From: Castellaniella sp035707805
Lineage (GTDB): Bacteria; Pseudomonadota; Gammaproteobacteria; Burkholderiales; Burkholderiaceae_B
NCBI GenBank assembly: GCA_035707805.1
Contig: DASSTS010000002.1
Location: 1 to 64,000 of the forward strand
DNA: 64,000 nucleotides
Reading direction: 5' to 3'
The notes below the pieces were generated by a model. It saw only the letters and a program-made list of their open reading frames with translations, searched no databases and was not told the DNA's origin. Positions within the stretch are counted from its first letter, which is position 1. The number at the start of each line of letters is the position of its first letter. Of the stretch, positions 31,262 through 40,982 are shown in pieces. The translations under genes and the position numbers were made by a program.

Positions 31262-32845
31262 ATGGAATGGTTGTCCGATCCGTCCGCATGGGTGGGCTTG
31301 TTCACCCTGATCGTCCTGGAAATCGTCCTGGGCATCGACAACCTGGTCTTCATCGCCATCCTGGTCGACAAGCTCCCGCCCAAGGAACGTGACCGCGCTC
31401 GCGTGCTGGGGCTGAGCCTCGCGCTCATCATGCGGCTCTTGCTGCTGACCTTGATGTCCCGGCTGGTCACGCTGATCGAGCCCCTGTTCCACGTGGCGGG
31501 CATGGGATTCTCGGGCCGCGACCTGATCCTGATCGTGGGCGGCTTCTTCCTGCTGTTCAAGGGCACCTTCGAGCTGCATGACCGCATCGAGGGCCGCACC
31601 CAGCATGCCTCGGGATCCCGGCTGCATGCCGGCTTCTGGGTGATCGTCACCCAGATCGTGATCCTGGACGCGGTGTTCTCCATCGACTCGGTGATCACCG
31701 CCGTGGGGATGGTGGACCACCTGGTCATCATGATGGCCGCCGTGGTGATCGCCATGGGGATCATGCTGGTGGCGTCCAAGCCGCTGACCGCCTTCGTCAA
31801 CGCGCACCAGACCGTCGTCATCCTGTGCCTGGGTTTCCTGCTGACCATCGGCTTCTCGCTGGTGGCCGACGGCTTCAAGTTCCCGGTGCCCAAGGGCTAC
31901 CTGTATGCGGCCATCATCTTCTCGGTGCTGATCGAGGCGCTGAACCAATGGGCCAAGCGCAACGTGCGCCGCGCCGAGATGCGGCGGCCTCTGCGCGAAC
32001 GCACGGCCGAGGCCGTGCTGATGATGTTGGGCCGCAGGCCCATGGCCGGCCCGGAGCCCGAATCGCACGAGCCCCACTCCTCGCCGGTGCAGGCCTTCGG
32101 CGACGAAGAGCGCAATATGGTCAGCGGCGTGCTGACGCTCAGCGACCGCAACGTGCATTCGGTCATGACGCCGCGCACGGACGTCTCCTGGATCAACCTC
32201 GAATCGCCGTCCGAGGAACTGCGCGAGCAGCTCATCCGCGAGCCCCACAGCTTCTTCCCGGTGTGCCGCGGCAGCCTGGACGAGGTCGTCGGCGTCGGCC
32301 GGGCCAAGGAACTGCTGCTCGACCTGCTGGAACATGGCGGCATCCGGGAAACCCGGCTGCGCGAGCCCATCATCGTGCACGAGACCATCCAGATCCTGTC
32401 GCTGATGGAGACCCTCAAGCGCTCCCACGGCCTGCTGGTGCTGGTGGCCGACGAGTTCGGCTCCATCGTGGGGGTCGTCACGCCCATCGACATCTTCGAG
32501 GCCATCGCCGGCGAATTCCCCGACGAGGACGAGGCGCCCGACATCATCGACCAGGGCCAGGGCCGCTGGCGCGTAGACGGCGCGGCCGACCTGCACCACC
32601 TCGAACAGATCCTGCATACCGATGGCCTGGTGGACGAAGACGAGGAATATTCCACCATTGCGGGCTACCTGCTCAGCCGCTTCGGCCGCCTGCCGGCCGT
32701 GGGCGACCAGTGCGAGCTGGTGCATGACTACGGCGGCTATCGTTTCACCGTGGCCGCCCTGGAAGGCCGCCGGATCTCCGCCGTGCAGATCGAGCGCCTG
32801 ACGCCGGCGGACGACGCCAGCCCGGACGTCGAGGTGCTGGGCTGA
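31262..32845 (+). CDS. TerC-CBS-CorC fusion membrane protein (YoaE/YegH-like)
   Basis: 527 residues from ATG 31262 (a GTG one codon earlier is also open; the GAGGA site is better spaced for ATG). Domains in order: a TerC-type membrane domain with about seven helices (residues 1-225, VLEIVLGIDNLVFIAIL, FSIDSVITAVGM), two CBS domains (about 290-410, MTPRTDVSWI, RSHGLLVLVADEFGSIVGVV) and a CorC/HlyC transporter-associated domain (about 430-515). It is suggested to take part in metal ion homeostasis or metallation of exported proteins; the exact substrate is unsettled. This fusion is common in proteobacteria. Confidence 0.92.
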   Translation: MEWLSDPSAWVGLFTLIVLEIVLGIDNLVFIAILVDKLPPKERDRARVLGLSLALIMRLLLLTLMSRLVTLIEPLFHVAGMGFSGRDLILIVGGFFLLFKGTFELHDRIEGRTQHASGSRLHAGFWVIVTQIVILDAVFSIDSVITAVGMVDHLVIMMAAVVIAMGIMLVASKPLTAFVNAHQTVVILCLGFLLTIGFSLVADGFKFPVPKGYLYAAIIFSVLIEALNQWAKRNVRRAEMRRPLRERTAEAVLMMLGRRPMAGPEPESHEPHSSPVQAFGDEERNMVSGVLTLSDRNVHSVMTPRTDVSWINLESPSEELREQLIREPHSFFPVCRGSLDEVVGVGRAKELLLDLLEHGGIRETRLREPIIVHETIQILSLMETLKRSHGLLVLVADEFGSIVGVVTPIDIFEAIAGEFPDEDEAPDIIDQGQGRWRVDGAADLHHLEQILHTDGLVDEDEEYSTIAGYLLSRFGRLPAVGDQCELVHDYGGYRFTVAALEGRRISAVQIERLTPADDASPDVEVLG

Positions 32846-32929
32846 GGTCCGGCATGACACGGGGTCGCCGTGGGCTGGGGCCTCGCATGACGCCGGGCCC
32901 CTGAACCGCCGGCCGTGCCGCCGTCCGGA

Positions 32930-33691
32930 TCAGGGCGCGGGCGGCCAGACGTGCAGGTGGACGCCTTGCGCGTCCACGCTGATCCAGCCGCCGCGCCCCG
33001 GCTGCACATGATCGAATTCCCAATCCGGCAGCACCCAGCGCCGGGCGGGTCGACCGTCCAGGTCCAGTTCGTGCACCGCGGGGCGATGCGTATGGCCGTG
33101 GATCAGGGTCGCGCATCCGGCCGACCGCAGGGCGCGGCGGATTGCGTCCGGGTTCACGTCCATGATGCGCATCGATTTGCCGTGGCGGGACTGCCGGCTG
33201 CGCGCCCGCGCCCAGTCGGCAATGGCGCGGCGCCAGCGCAAGGGCAGGGCCAGGAAGGCGGACTGGACCCACGGGGTGTGGACGATGCGCCGGAACCTCT
33301 GATAGCCGGTGTCGTCCGTGCAGTATTCGTCGCCGTGGGCCAGCAGGATGGGGCCGGCGGCCGTGTCCAGCCGCACGGGCGCCTCGAGCAGCTGGGCGTC
33401 CAGGGCCCGGGCCAGCGCAGGCCCCATCAGGAAGTCGCGGTTGCCGCTCGCCAGGCGCAGCGGAATGGCCTGCGCCGTCAGCCGCAGCTCGCGCAGGGCC
33501 TGGTCCAGCCAGGGGGGCGGATTGCGCAGCGCATGGTCGTCGCCGATCCAGGCATCGAAGATGTCGCCGCACAAGATCAGGGCCCGCGCCTGTCCGCGTG
33601 CCAGCGCCAGGAAATCGTAGAAGGCGCTGGCGGTCCGCGGAACGGCGGGGCCCAGGTGGATGTCCGAGGCGATCCAGAGATCGCCCGGCAT
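32930..33691 (-). CDS. lpxH: UDP-2,3-diacylglucosamine diphosphatase LpxH
   Basis: Hydrolyses UDP-2,3-diacylglucosamine to lipid X in lipid A synthesis; a Mn-dependent calcineurin-like phosphoesterase at the inner membrane face. Seen: 253 residues from ATG 33691 with all metal motifs: ASDIHLG, CGDIFDAWIGDD, SGNRDFL, LAHGDEY and HGHTHRP. A TTG at 33706 would add five residues and overlap ppiB; the ATG is preferred. It follows ppiB by 7 bp and is convergent with the TerC/CorC gene. Confidence 0.94.
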   Translation of the reverse strand: MPGDLWIASDIHLGPAVPRTASAFYDFLALARGQARALILCGDIFDAWIGDDHALRNPPPWLDQALRELRLTAQAIPLRLASGNRDFLMGPALARALDAQLLEAPVRLDTAAGPILLAHGDEYCTDDTGYQRFRRIVHTPWVQSAFLALPLRWRRAIADWARARSRQSRHGKSMRIMDVNPDAIRRALRSAGCATLIHGHTHRPAVHELDLDGRPARRWVLPDWEFDHVQPGRGGWISVDAQGVHLHVWPPAP

Positions 33692-33698
33692 GGTGGTC

Positions 33699-34340
33699 TT
33701 ATTCAACCAGCGTGGCGCTTTCGATGATCACGTCTTCGACCGGGACGTCCTGGTGGAAGCCCTTGTTGCCGGTCTTGACCTTCTTGATCTCGTCCACGAC
33801 GTCCGTGCCCTCGATGACGCGGCCGAATACGGCGTAGCCCCAGCCATTGGACGTGGGCGCTGTGAAATTCAGGAACTCGTTGTCGGCGACGTTGATGAAG
33901 AACTGCGCCGTGGCCGAATGCGGATCGGCCGTGCGGGCCATGGCCAGCGTGTAGCGGTCGTTCTTCAGGCCGTTGTTGGCCTCGTTCTCGATCGGGGCGT
34001 GGGTCTGCTTTTGCTTCATGCCGGGCTCGAATCCGCCGCCCTGGATCATGAAATTGTTGATCACGCGATGGAAAATCGTGCCGTTGTAGAAGCCTTCCTG
34101 GACGTAGGTCAGGAAGTTTTCGACCGTCTTGGGAGCCTTTTCGGCATCCAGTTCGATCAGCATGTCGCCCTTGTTGGTGTGCAGTTTGACGTGCGGATGT
34201 GTGCTCATGGATTTGCCTTGCGTGGAGTTGACCGGGCCGGAAGCAGCACCTGCCAGGCCCGGGGCCATGGCCAGGGCGAGGCCCAGAGTGAAGACGCGCA
34301 TCCCGGACAGGATGCGGAGAAAGGAAAAGGGATGCGGCAT
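33699..34340 (-). CDS. ppiB: Peptidyl-prolyl cis-trans isomerase, cyclophilin type (PpiB-like core with a signal-peptide-like extension)
   Basis: Speeds proline isomerisation in protein folding. The cyclophilin core starts at an internal Met (ATG 34208, MSTHPHVKLHTNKGDM) and has IFHRVINNFMIQGGGFEPG, ATAQFFINVADNEFL and WGYAVFGRVIEG, a complete 169-residue cytosolic PpiB. The same frame is open a further 44 codons upstream and encodes MRVFTLGLALAMAPGLAGA, which looks like a secretion signal with an AxA-type site. Either the gene makes a periplasmic form from 34340, a cytosolic form from 34208 (AAGG site 8 bases upstream), or both. Related genomes have a secreted and a cytosolic copy side by side, so the extension may be a fusion relic. 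Confidence 0.85.
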   Translation of the reverse strand: MPHPFSFLRILSGMRVFTLGLALAMAPGLAGAASGPVNSTQGKSMSTHPHVKLHTNKGDMLIELDAEKAPKTVENFLTYVQEGFYNGTIFHRVINNFMIQGGGFEPGMKQKQTHAPIENEANNGLKNDRYTLAMARTADPHSATAQFFINVADNEFLNFTAPTSNGWGYAVFGRVIEGTDVVDEIKKVKTGNKGFHQDVPVEDVIIESATLVE

Positions 34341-34359
34341 GGCGGCGTGAGAGGAGGGG

Positions 34360-35112
34360 TCAACGGGCGGCCGGAGCCGGTGCGGCCGGGGAAACCGTGC
34401 CGGTCCCGGATCCGGGGACGGGCGGGGGAACCGGGCTGACGGTATCCGGCCCGACGGGCGGCTGGGGCGCGGGCTGCGCCTGCAGCGCCTTGGCGCGCGC
34501 GAATGACTGCTGCGCCAGCGCCATCTGCACGTGGCCCAGGTTTTCCAGGGCCGGAGCGAACGTCGGATCGGAAGCCAGCGCCATGTTCAGCGCATCGCGC
34601 GCCATGCTCAGCCGGCCCTGGCTGGCGTACTCGATGGCCAGCGCGTTCCAGGGCTCGGGCAGTTCGGGGTAGTTCTCGGTCATGGACCGCCACAGCGCCA
34701 TGGCCTCGTCGTGGCGACCCAGCGCCGCCATCGCGCGGGCTTTCTGGTATTGCAGCTGTACGTCCTCGCCGATGGTCTCGGCCTGCGCGCGGGCGGCCTC
34801 GCGTTCCTGGATGACCGTGAGGGCGTCTCCGGGATGGCCGGCGTCGATCATGGCGGCGATCCGGTCGGTCACCTGCGAGGCGGACAGCGGGATGCCGGTA
34901 TTGACCGACGGCGTGATCTTTGCCAGCAGCCGGGCAAAGGCCTGCCAGCCGCCCACGGGCGGCAGGGCGTCCGTGAACTCGCCGGTGACGGGGTCGAAAG
35001 TCAGGCCTTGGATCGTGGTGGCGGACGCGTTAGTATCACGGGATGCGCCGTGCGCCGGTGCCACGATCAGGCCGGCACACAGGGTCAGGGCAGTCAGAAA
35101 AACACGGATCAC
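34360..35112 (-). CDS. Exported tetratricopeptide-repeat protein
   Basis: 250 residues from a GTG at 35112 (no ATG fits). An N-terminal signal peptide (IRVFLTALTLCAGLIVAPAH, cleavage near AHGA) is followed by a helical region with two to three TPR-like units (YQKARAMAALGRHDEAMALW; EPWNALAIEYASQGRLSMAR; PTFAPALENLGHVQMALAQQ). It ends in a Pro/Ala-rich tail (QPAPQPPVGPDTVSPVPPPV). It sits 19 bp upstream of ppiB. Function unknown; such proteins scaffold periplasmic complexes. Confidence 0.85.
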   Translation of the reverse strand: MIRVFLTALTLCAGLIVAPAHGASRDTNASATTIQGLTFDPVTGEFTDALPPVGGWQAFARLLAKITPSVNTGIPLSASQVTDRIAAMIDAGHPGDALTVIQEREAARAQAETIGEDVQLQYQKARAMAALGRHDEAMALWRSMTENYPELPEPWNALAIEYASQGRLSMARDALNMALASDPTFAPALENLGHVQMALAQQSFARAKALQAQPAPQPPVGPDTVSPVPPPVPGSGTGTVSPAAPAPAAR

Positions 35113-35243
35113 GACACGCAGCGCCTAATGAGGGGTTTCGGATATGAGGCCGGGGGACGGTATACTTGGCAGTTCATTTTACATCCCATCGCGCCGCCGG
35201 ACGGCCGGGCGCGTCGGGACCGTTTTGACCTCATCCATCCGAC
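35113..35243. promoter_or_regulatory. Divergent promoter region, TPR gene / cysS
   Basis: A 131-bp gap. TATACT at 35161-35166 is a good -10 for cysS; the -35 is poor. I see no T-box or other leader structure. Confidence 0.4.
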
Positions 35244-36686
<1,443 letters not shown>

Positions 36687-36688
36687 CC

Positions 36689-37342
36689 ATGGACATGCAC
36701 TATCCCGATGCCTGCGCGCAGCGCCCCGTCTATTGGAATCAGGCTTGCGACGAGCTCATGCAGCGCGACCGCATCTTGCGCAAGCTGATCCCCGTCTACG
36801 GCCAGGAATGCATTCAGGTGCCCCAAGGCCCCTATCAGACCCTGATCCGCATCATCGTCGGCCAGCAGATCTCCCTGGCGCTGGGCCGCAAGCTCTGGCG
36901 CCAGCTGGTGCAGGCCTGCGGTCCCGACCTGCATCCGGACTGCATCATCGCGCAGTCCGAGGCCGAGCTGCGGGCCATGGGCCTGTCGCTGCGCAAGGCG
37001 CAGTACGTGCGCGACGCGGCGCTGTACTTCACGCAGGCGGGCCGGATGGACGCCGCCTGGTGGCGCGCGCAGGACGATGCGGCCATCGTATCCGGCCTGT
37101 GCGAGATCCGCGGGGTGGGCCGCTGGTCGGCCGAGATGTTCCTGATCTTTTTCCTCGGGCGCCCCGATGTCCTGCCGCTGGACGACACCGCGCTGCTCAA
37201 GGCCATTTCCCATCATTATTTCAGCGGCGAACCCGTGTCGCGCTTCGAGGCCCGCGAGGTCGCGCAGGCCTGGGCGCCGTGGCGCACGGTCGCCAGCTGG
37301 TACCTGTGGCGCAGCATGGATGCCGCTGCCGTCGAATATTGA
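36689..37342 (+). CDS. alkA: DNA-3-methyladenine glycosylase, AlkA/HhH-GPD family
   Basis: Removes alkylated bases from DNA. Seen: 217 residues from ATG 36689 (MDMHYPDACAQRPVYWN). The helix-hairpin-helix is CEIRGVGRWSAEMFLIFFLG and the catalytic aspartate lies in VLPLDDTALLKA. IRIIVGQQISLALGRKLWRQ is the family's helical core. It lacks the Ada-type N-terminal domain of E. coli AlkA, as expected for this shorter branch. An earlier in-frame start at 36671 would overlap cysS and is less likely. 27 bp before accA. Confidence 0.9.
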   Translation: MDMHYPDACAQRPVYWNQACDELMQRDRILRKLIPVYGQECIQVPQGPYQTLIRIIVGQQISLALGRKLWRQLVQACGPDLHPDCIIAQSEAELRAMGLSLRKAQYVRDAALYFTQAGRMDAAWWRAQDDAAIVSGLCEIRGVGRWSAEMFLIFFLGRPDVLPLDDTALLKAISHHYFSGEPVSRFEAREVAQAWAPWRTVASWYLWRSMDAAAVEY

Positions 37343-37369
37343 TTTTTCCAGTCCGGAAATCCTGCTCTC

Positions 37370-38332
37370 ATGCGAAATACATTTCTTGAATTCGAACAGC
37401 CCCTGGCCGAACTCGATCAGAAGATCGAGGAGCTGCGCTACGTGCAGACCGACTCCGCCGTGGACATCTCCGAGGAAGTCGGGCGTCTGCAGCAGAAAAG
37501 CCAGTCGCTGGCCAAAAGCATCTACGCCAAGCTCACCCCCTGGCAGACCGCCCTGGTGGCGCGCCACCCCCAGCGGCCCTACACCATGGACTACGTCCGG
37601 GCGCTGTTCACCGATTTCCACGAGCTGCACGGCGACCGCATGTATGCCGACGACCAGTCCATCGTGGGCGGCCTGGCGCGGTTCAACGGCACCCCCTGCA
37701 TGGTGATCGGCCACCAGAAAGGCCGCGACACCAAGGAACGCGCCATGCGCAACTTCGGCATGCCGCTGCCCGAGGGCTACCGCAAGGCCCTGCGCCTGAT
37801 GCGCCTGGCCGAGAAATTCCGCCTGCCGATCTTCACCTTCGTCGACACCCCGGGCGCCTATCCCGGCGTGGGCGCCGAGGAACGCGGCCAGTCCGAGGCC
37901 ATCGGCCATAATCTGTTCGCCATGGCCGGCCTCAAGGTGCCCATCATCGTCACCATCATCGGCGAGGGCGGCTCGGGCGGCGCCCTGGCCATCGCCGTGG
38001 GCGATACGGTCATGATGCTGCAATACGCCACCTATTCGGTGATTTCGCCCGAGGGCTGCGCCTCCATCCTGTGGCGCAGCGCCGACAAGGCCGCCACCGC
38101 CGCCGAGGCCCTGGCCATCACGGCGCCGCGCCTGAAAGACCTGGGCCTGGTGGATCGCGTGGTCAACGAGCCCGTGGGCGGCGCCCACCGCGACCCCGAC
38201 ACCATGGCGCGCCAGCTGCACCGGGCGCTGGCCGACGCCCTGCGCGAGCTCTCCAGCCTGGAAACCGAAGACCTGCTGCGCCGGCGCATGGAACGCATTT
38301 CGGCGTATGGCCGCTTCCAGGAAGCCCGCTGA
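37370..38332 (+). CDS. accA: Acetyl-CoA carboxylase carboxyltransferase subunit alpha
   Basis: With AccD, transfers the carboxyl group from biotin to acetyl-CoA, giving malonyl-CoA for fatty acid synthesis. Seen: 320 residues. N-terminal helical region NTFLEFEQPLAELDQKIEEL, then the crotonase-like core with PGAYPGVGAEERGQSEAI, GEGGSGGALAIAVGDTVMML and ISPEGCASILWR. Intact and conserved. Its last 26 bases overlap the start of tilS. Confidence 0.97.
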   Translation: MRNTFLEFEQPLAELDQKIEELRYVQTDSAVDISEEVGRLQQKSQSLAKSIYAKLTPWQTALVARHPQRPYTMDYVRALFTDFHELHGDRMYADDQSIVGGLARFNGTPCMVIGHQKGRDTKERAMRNFGMPLPEGYRKALRLMRLAEKFRLPIFTFVDTPGAYPGVGAEERGQSEAIGHNLFAMAGLKVPIIVTIIGEGGSGGALAIAVGDTVMMLQYATYSVISPEGCASILWRSADKAATAAEALAITAPRLKDLGLVDRVVNEPVGGAHRDPDTMARQLHRALADALRELSSLETEDLLRRRMERISAYGRFQEAR

Positions 38333-39335
38333 CTGGCAGGCCGCCTGCGATCCCGCGCTGCTCTCGGCGGTGCGGGACGCCTGTTCCGACATGCCGGCCG
38401 GCGCCCCTTTCGGGGTCGCACTGAGCGCCGGCGCCGATTCCGCCATGCTGGCCCTGCATGCGGCCGTCGCGGCGGCCGGATCCGGCCGCACCCTGCATTG
38501 CTTTCACATTCACCACGGCCTGCAGGCCGCCGCGGACCACTGGTTGAACCAGGCGCACCGCCTGGCCGGCCTGCTGGGCGTCTGCTGCCATAGCCGGAGG
38601 GTGTCCGTGCCCGTCGACGGGACGGGGATGGAGGCCGCCGCGCGCGCCGCCCGCTATGCCGCCCTGGCCGGGCTCGCCGCGCATGCCGGGGTCGGCCAGG
38701 TGCTGCTGGCCCATCACCTGGACGACCAGGCGGAAACCGTGCTGCTGCGGATCCTGCGCGGTGCGGGCCCCCTGGGCCTGGCCGCCATGGCGCCCCTCGC
38801 GCAGCGCGACGGGATCGCCTGGCGCCGGCCCTGGCTGGACCAGCCCCGGAACCGCATCCTGGCGGCGGCGGGCTGTTTCACGGCGCTCAGCGGCTGGCAT
38901 CCGGTCCAGGACCCCAGCAACCGCGACCCGCGCTACCGGCGCGCCGCCGTGCGCGAGGACCTGGCGCCGGTGCTCGACGCGCACTGGCCGGCGTGGCGCC
39001 GGACACTGGCGCGCCATGCGCGCCAGGCGCGCGACCTGGACCAGTGGGTCCGGGATGCCGCGCGGGACGACTGGTCGCGCCTGGATCCGGATGCGGACGG
39101 CGCCGGTTTTGCCCTGGCCGCCTGGCGGGAACTGCCCGCCGGCCGCCAGGCGCCGCTGCTGCGCTGCTGGCTGCTGGACCAGGGCCTGCGCGTGCCGACC
39201 GAGGCCCGCCTGGCCGACTGGCTGCGCCAGCTGCGTCAGGTCCATGCGCTGGGACATGACCGGCGCGTGCGCCTGCGCCATGAAGGCCACTGGATCACGG
39301 TGCAGAAAGGGCGCGTGCGCCTGACGGCCGAGTGA
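38307..39335 (+). CDS. tilS: tRNA(Ile)-lysidine synthase TilS
   Basis: Modifies C34 of the tRNA-Ile with CAU anticodon to lysidine so that it reads AUA. Seen: 342 residues. The PP-loop is VALSAGADSAMLAL (SAGADS instead of the usual SGGxDS), with HIHHGLQAAADHW and LLAHHLDDQAETVLLRILRG characteristic of TilS, and the C-terminal part is of the short type. The ATG at 38307 lies within accA (26-bp overlap), implying coupling. It is essential in most bacteria. Confidence 0.93.
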   Translation: MAASRKPADWQAACDPALLSAVRDACSDMPAGAPFGVALSAGADSAMLALHAAVAAAGSGRTLHCFHIHHGLQAAADHWLNQAHRLAGLLGVCCHSRRVSVPVDGTGMEAAARAARYAALAGLAAHAGVGQVLLAHHLDDQAETVLLRILRGAGPLGLAAMAPLAQRDGIAWRRPWLDQPRNRILAAAGCFTALSGWHPVQDPSNRDPRYRRAAVREDLAPVLDAHWPAWRRTLARHARQARDLDQWVRDAARDDWSRLDPDADGAGFALAAWRELPAGRQAPLLRCWLLDQGLRVPTEARLADWLRQLRQVHALGHDRRVRLRHEGHWITVQKGRVRLTAE

Positions 39336-39429
39336 TCCCGGAAACATCCGTAAAACCCAGTTAGAATAATCAGTTCATTTCCGGTTTTGTTCACCTGGCC
39401 GGCCTGCAGCGTTTCACGTCCTTGTCATC

Positions 39430-40695
39430 ATGCTCATTGTCCAGAAATACGGCGGAACCTCCATGGGATCCGTCGAACGCATTCAGAACGTCGCCCGGCG
39501 CGTGGCCAAATGGCACGCGGCCGGTCATCAGGTGGTCGTGGTGCCCTCGGCCATGGCCGGCGAGACCAACCGCCTGCTGGGCCTGGCCAAGGAAATCTCG
39601 CCCCAGCCCGATCCGCGCGAACTGGACATGCTGGCCGCCACGGGTGAACAGGCCAGCAGCGCGCTGCTGGCCATCGCGCTGATGCGCCAGGGCGTGGCTG
39701 CCCGCAGCTACGCGGGATGGCAGGTGCCGGTGCGCACCGACAGCGCCTACACCAAGGCGCGCATCCAGTCGATCGACGACGCCCGGGTCCGCGCCGACCT
39801 GGACGCGGGCCGCGTGGTCATCATCACGGGTTTCCAGGGCATCGATGGCGACGGCCACATCACCACCCTGGGCCGCGGCGGCTCCGACACCTCTGCGGTG
39901 GCGGTGGCGGCGGCCATGAAGGCCGACGAATGCCTCATTTTCACCGACGTTGACGGTGTCTACACCACCGACCCGCGCGTCGTGCCCGAGGCCCGCCGCA
40001 TGAACGTGATTTCCTTCGAGGAAATGCTGGAGATGGCCTCCCTGGGGTCCAAGGTCCTGCAGATCCGCTCGGTGGAATTCGCCGGCAAATATCAGGTGCC
40101 CCTGCGCGTGCTGTCCTCGCTGACCGACCCCATGGTCCCGGTCGACGAGGAAATGCACTCGGGCACGCTCATCACTTTCGAGGAAGATCAGAAAATGGAA
40201 TCCGCCGTTGTCTCCGGCATCGCCTTCAGCCGCGACGAAGCCAAAGTCACCTTGCGCAACGTCCCCGACACCCCGGGCGTCGCCTATTCGATCCTGGGGC
40301 CGGTGGCCGCCGCCAACATCGACGTGGACATGATTCTGCAGAACATCTCCCAGCAGGGCATGACCGACTTCTCCTTCACCGTGAACCGCAACGACTTCGC
40401 GCGCACCCTGGACCTGCTGAAGAACCAGATCGGCCCGGCGGTCGGCGCCGGCGACGTGGTGTCGGACGACAAGGTCGCCAAGGTCTCCATCGTCGGCATC
40501 GGCATGCGCAGCCACGTCGGCGTGGCCAGCCTGATGTTCCGCACCTTGGCCGAGGAAGGCATCAACATCCAGATGATCAGCACCTCCGAGATCAAGACCT
40601 CGGTGCTGATCAACGACAAATACATGGAACTGGCCGTGCGCGCCCTGCACAAGGCCTTCGAGCTCGACCAGGAGCCCGTCGCCGCCGAGGCCTGA
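39430..40695 (+). CDS. lysC: Aspartate kinase
   Basis: Phosphorylates aspartate, the entry step to lysine, threonine and methionine. Seen: 421 residues. Kinase domain VQKYGGTSMGSVERI, ATGEQASSALL, FQGIDGDGHITTLGRGGSDT; two C-terminal ACT domains for lysine/threonine feedback (FSRDEAKVTLRNVPDTPG; VAKVSIVGIGMRSHVGVA). It is of the 400-residue class that in some bacteria also makes a separate beta subunit from an internal start. Here ATG 40195 (M256, ESAVVSGIAF) has AGGA about 10 bases upstream. TAGAAT near 39362 is a likely -10. Confidence 0.96.
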   Translation: MLIVQKYGGTSMGSVERIQNVARRVAKWHAAGHQVVVVPSAMAGETNRLLGLAKEISPQPDPRELDMLAATGEQASSALLAIALMRQGVAARSYAGWQVPVRTDSAYTKARIQSIDDARVRADLDAGRVVIITGFQGIDGDGHITTLGRGGSDTSAVAVAAAMKADECLIFTDVDGVYTTDPRVVPEARRMNVISFEEMLEMASLGSKVLQIRSVEFAGKYQVPLRVLSSLTDPMVPVDEEMHSGTLITFEEDQKMESAVVSGIAFSRDEAKVTLRNVPDTPGVAYSILGPVAAANIDVDMILQNISQQGMTDFSFTVNRNDFARTLDLLKNQIGPAVGAGDVVSDDKVAKVSIVGIGMRSHVGVASLMFRTLAEEGINIQMISTSEIKTSVLINDKYMELAVRALHKAFELDQEPVAAEA

Positions 40696-40731
40696 GCGCC
40701 GCCCGGACGGCGGCGGCCGCTGCGCGGCCGC

Positions 40732-40762
40732 TTGCCGATTCGTCCGGAGCCTGTGCTAGAAT
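40732..40762 (+). promoter_or_regulatory. Probable tRNA-Ser promoter
   Basis: TTGCCG (40732-40737) and TAGAAT (40757-40762) with a 19-base spacer, ending 12 bases before the tRNA. The spacing is a little long, but the -10 is good. Confidence 0.5.
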
Positions 40763-40774
40763 GCCGGTCTTGCT

Positions 40775-40867
40775 GGAGACGTGGCCGAGTGGTTGAAGGT
40801 ACTCCCCTGCTAAGGGAGCATGCGGCTTATACCCGCATCGAGGGTTCGAATCCCTCCGTCTCCGCCA
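40775..40867 (+). tRNA. serV: tRNA-Ser (GCU anticodon)
   Basis: The acceptor stem GGAGACG (40775-40781) pairs with CGTCTCC (40857-40863). A G discriminator and an encoded CCA (40865-40867) follow. D-arm GTGGCCGAGTGG, anticodon stem CTCCC/GGGAG around the loop CTGCTAA (anticodon GCT, reading AGC/AGU), a long class II variable arm (TGCGG...CCGCA) and the T-loop GGTTCGAATCC are all present. Bounded by a promoter and a terminator. Confidence 0.97.
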
Positions 40868-40900
40868 GCAATACATCCAAGATCGTCCCTGACGGTCTTT

Positions 40901-40936
40901 AAAGCCCTGGAGAATCAACGCTCCGGGGCTTTTTCA
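40901..40936 (+). terminator. Rho-independent terminator after tRNA-Ser
   Basis: AAAGCCC-T-GGAG pairs with CTCC-G-GGGCTTT (one T-G wobble) around the loop AATCAACG, followed by TTTTC. A standard terminator separating the tRNA from the opposing GntR gene. Confidence 0.85.
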
Positions 40937-40982
40937 TGTTCGCTGGACGCTTATCGCTGGACCCCACATCCATCAGCCAGGC

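Noticed and set aside
40775..40867. tRNA-Ser as an integration site for the adjacent amine-oxygenase cassette
   Set aside because: I looked for a copy of the tRNA 3' end at the far side (about 48.2-48.6 kb) and saw none. There is also no integrase, and the cassette ends beyond an intact tRNA terminator.
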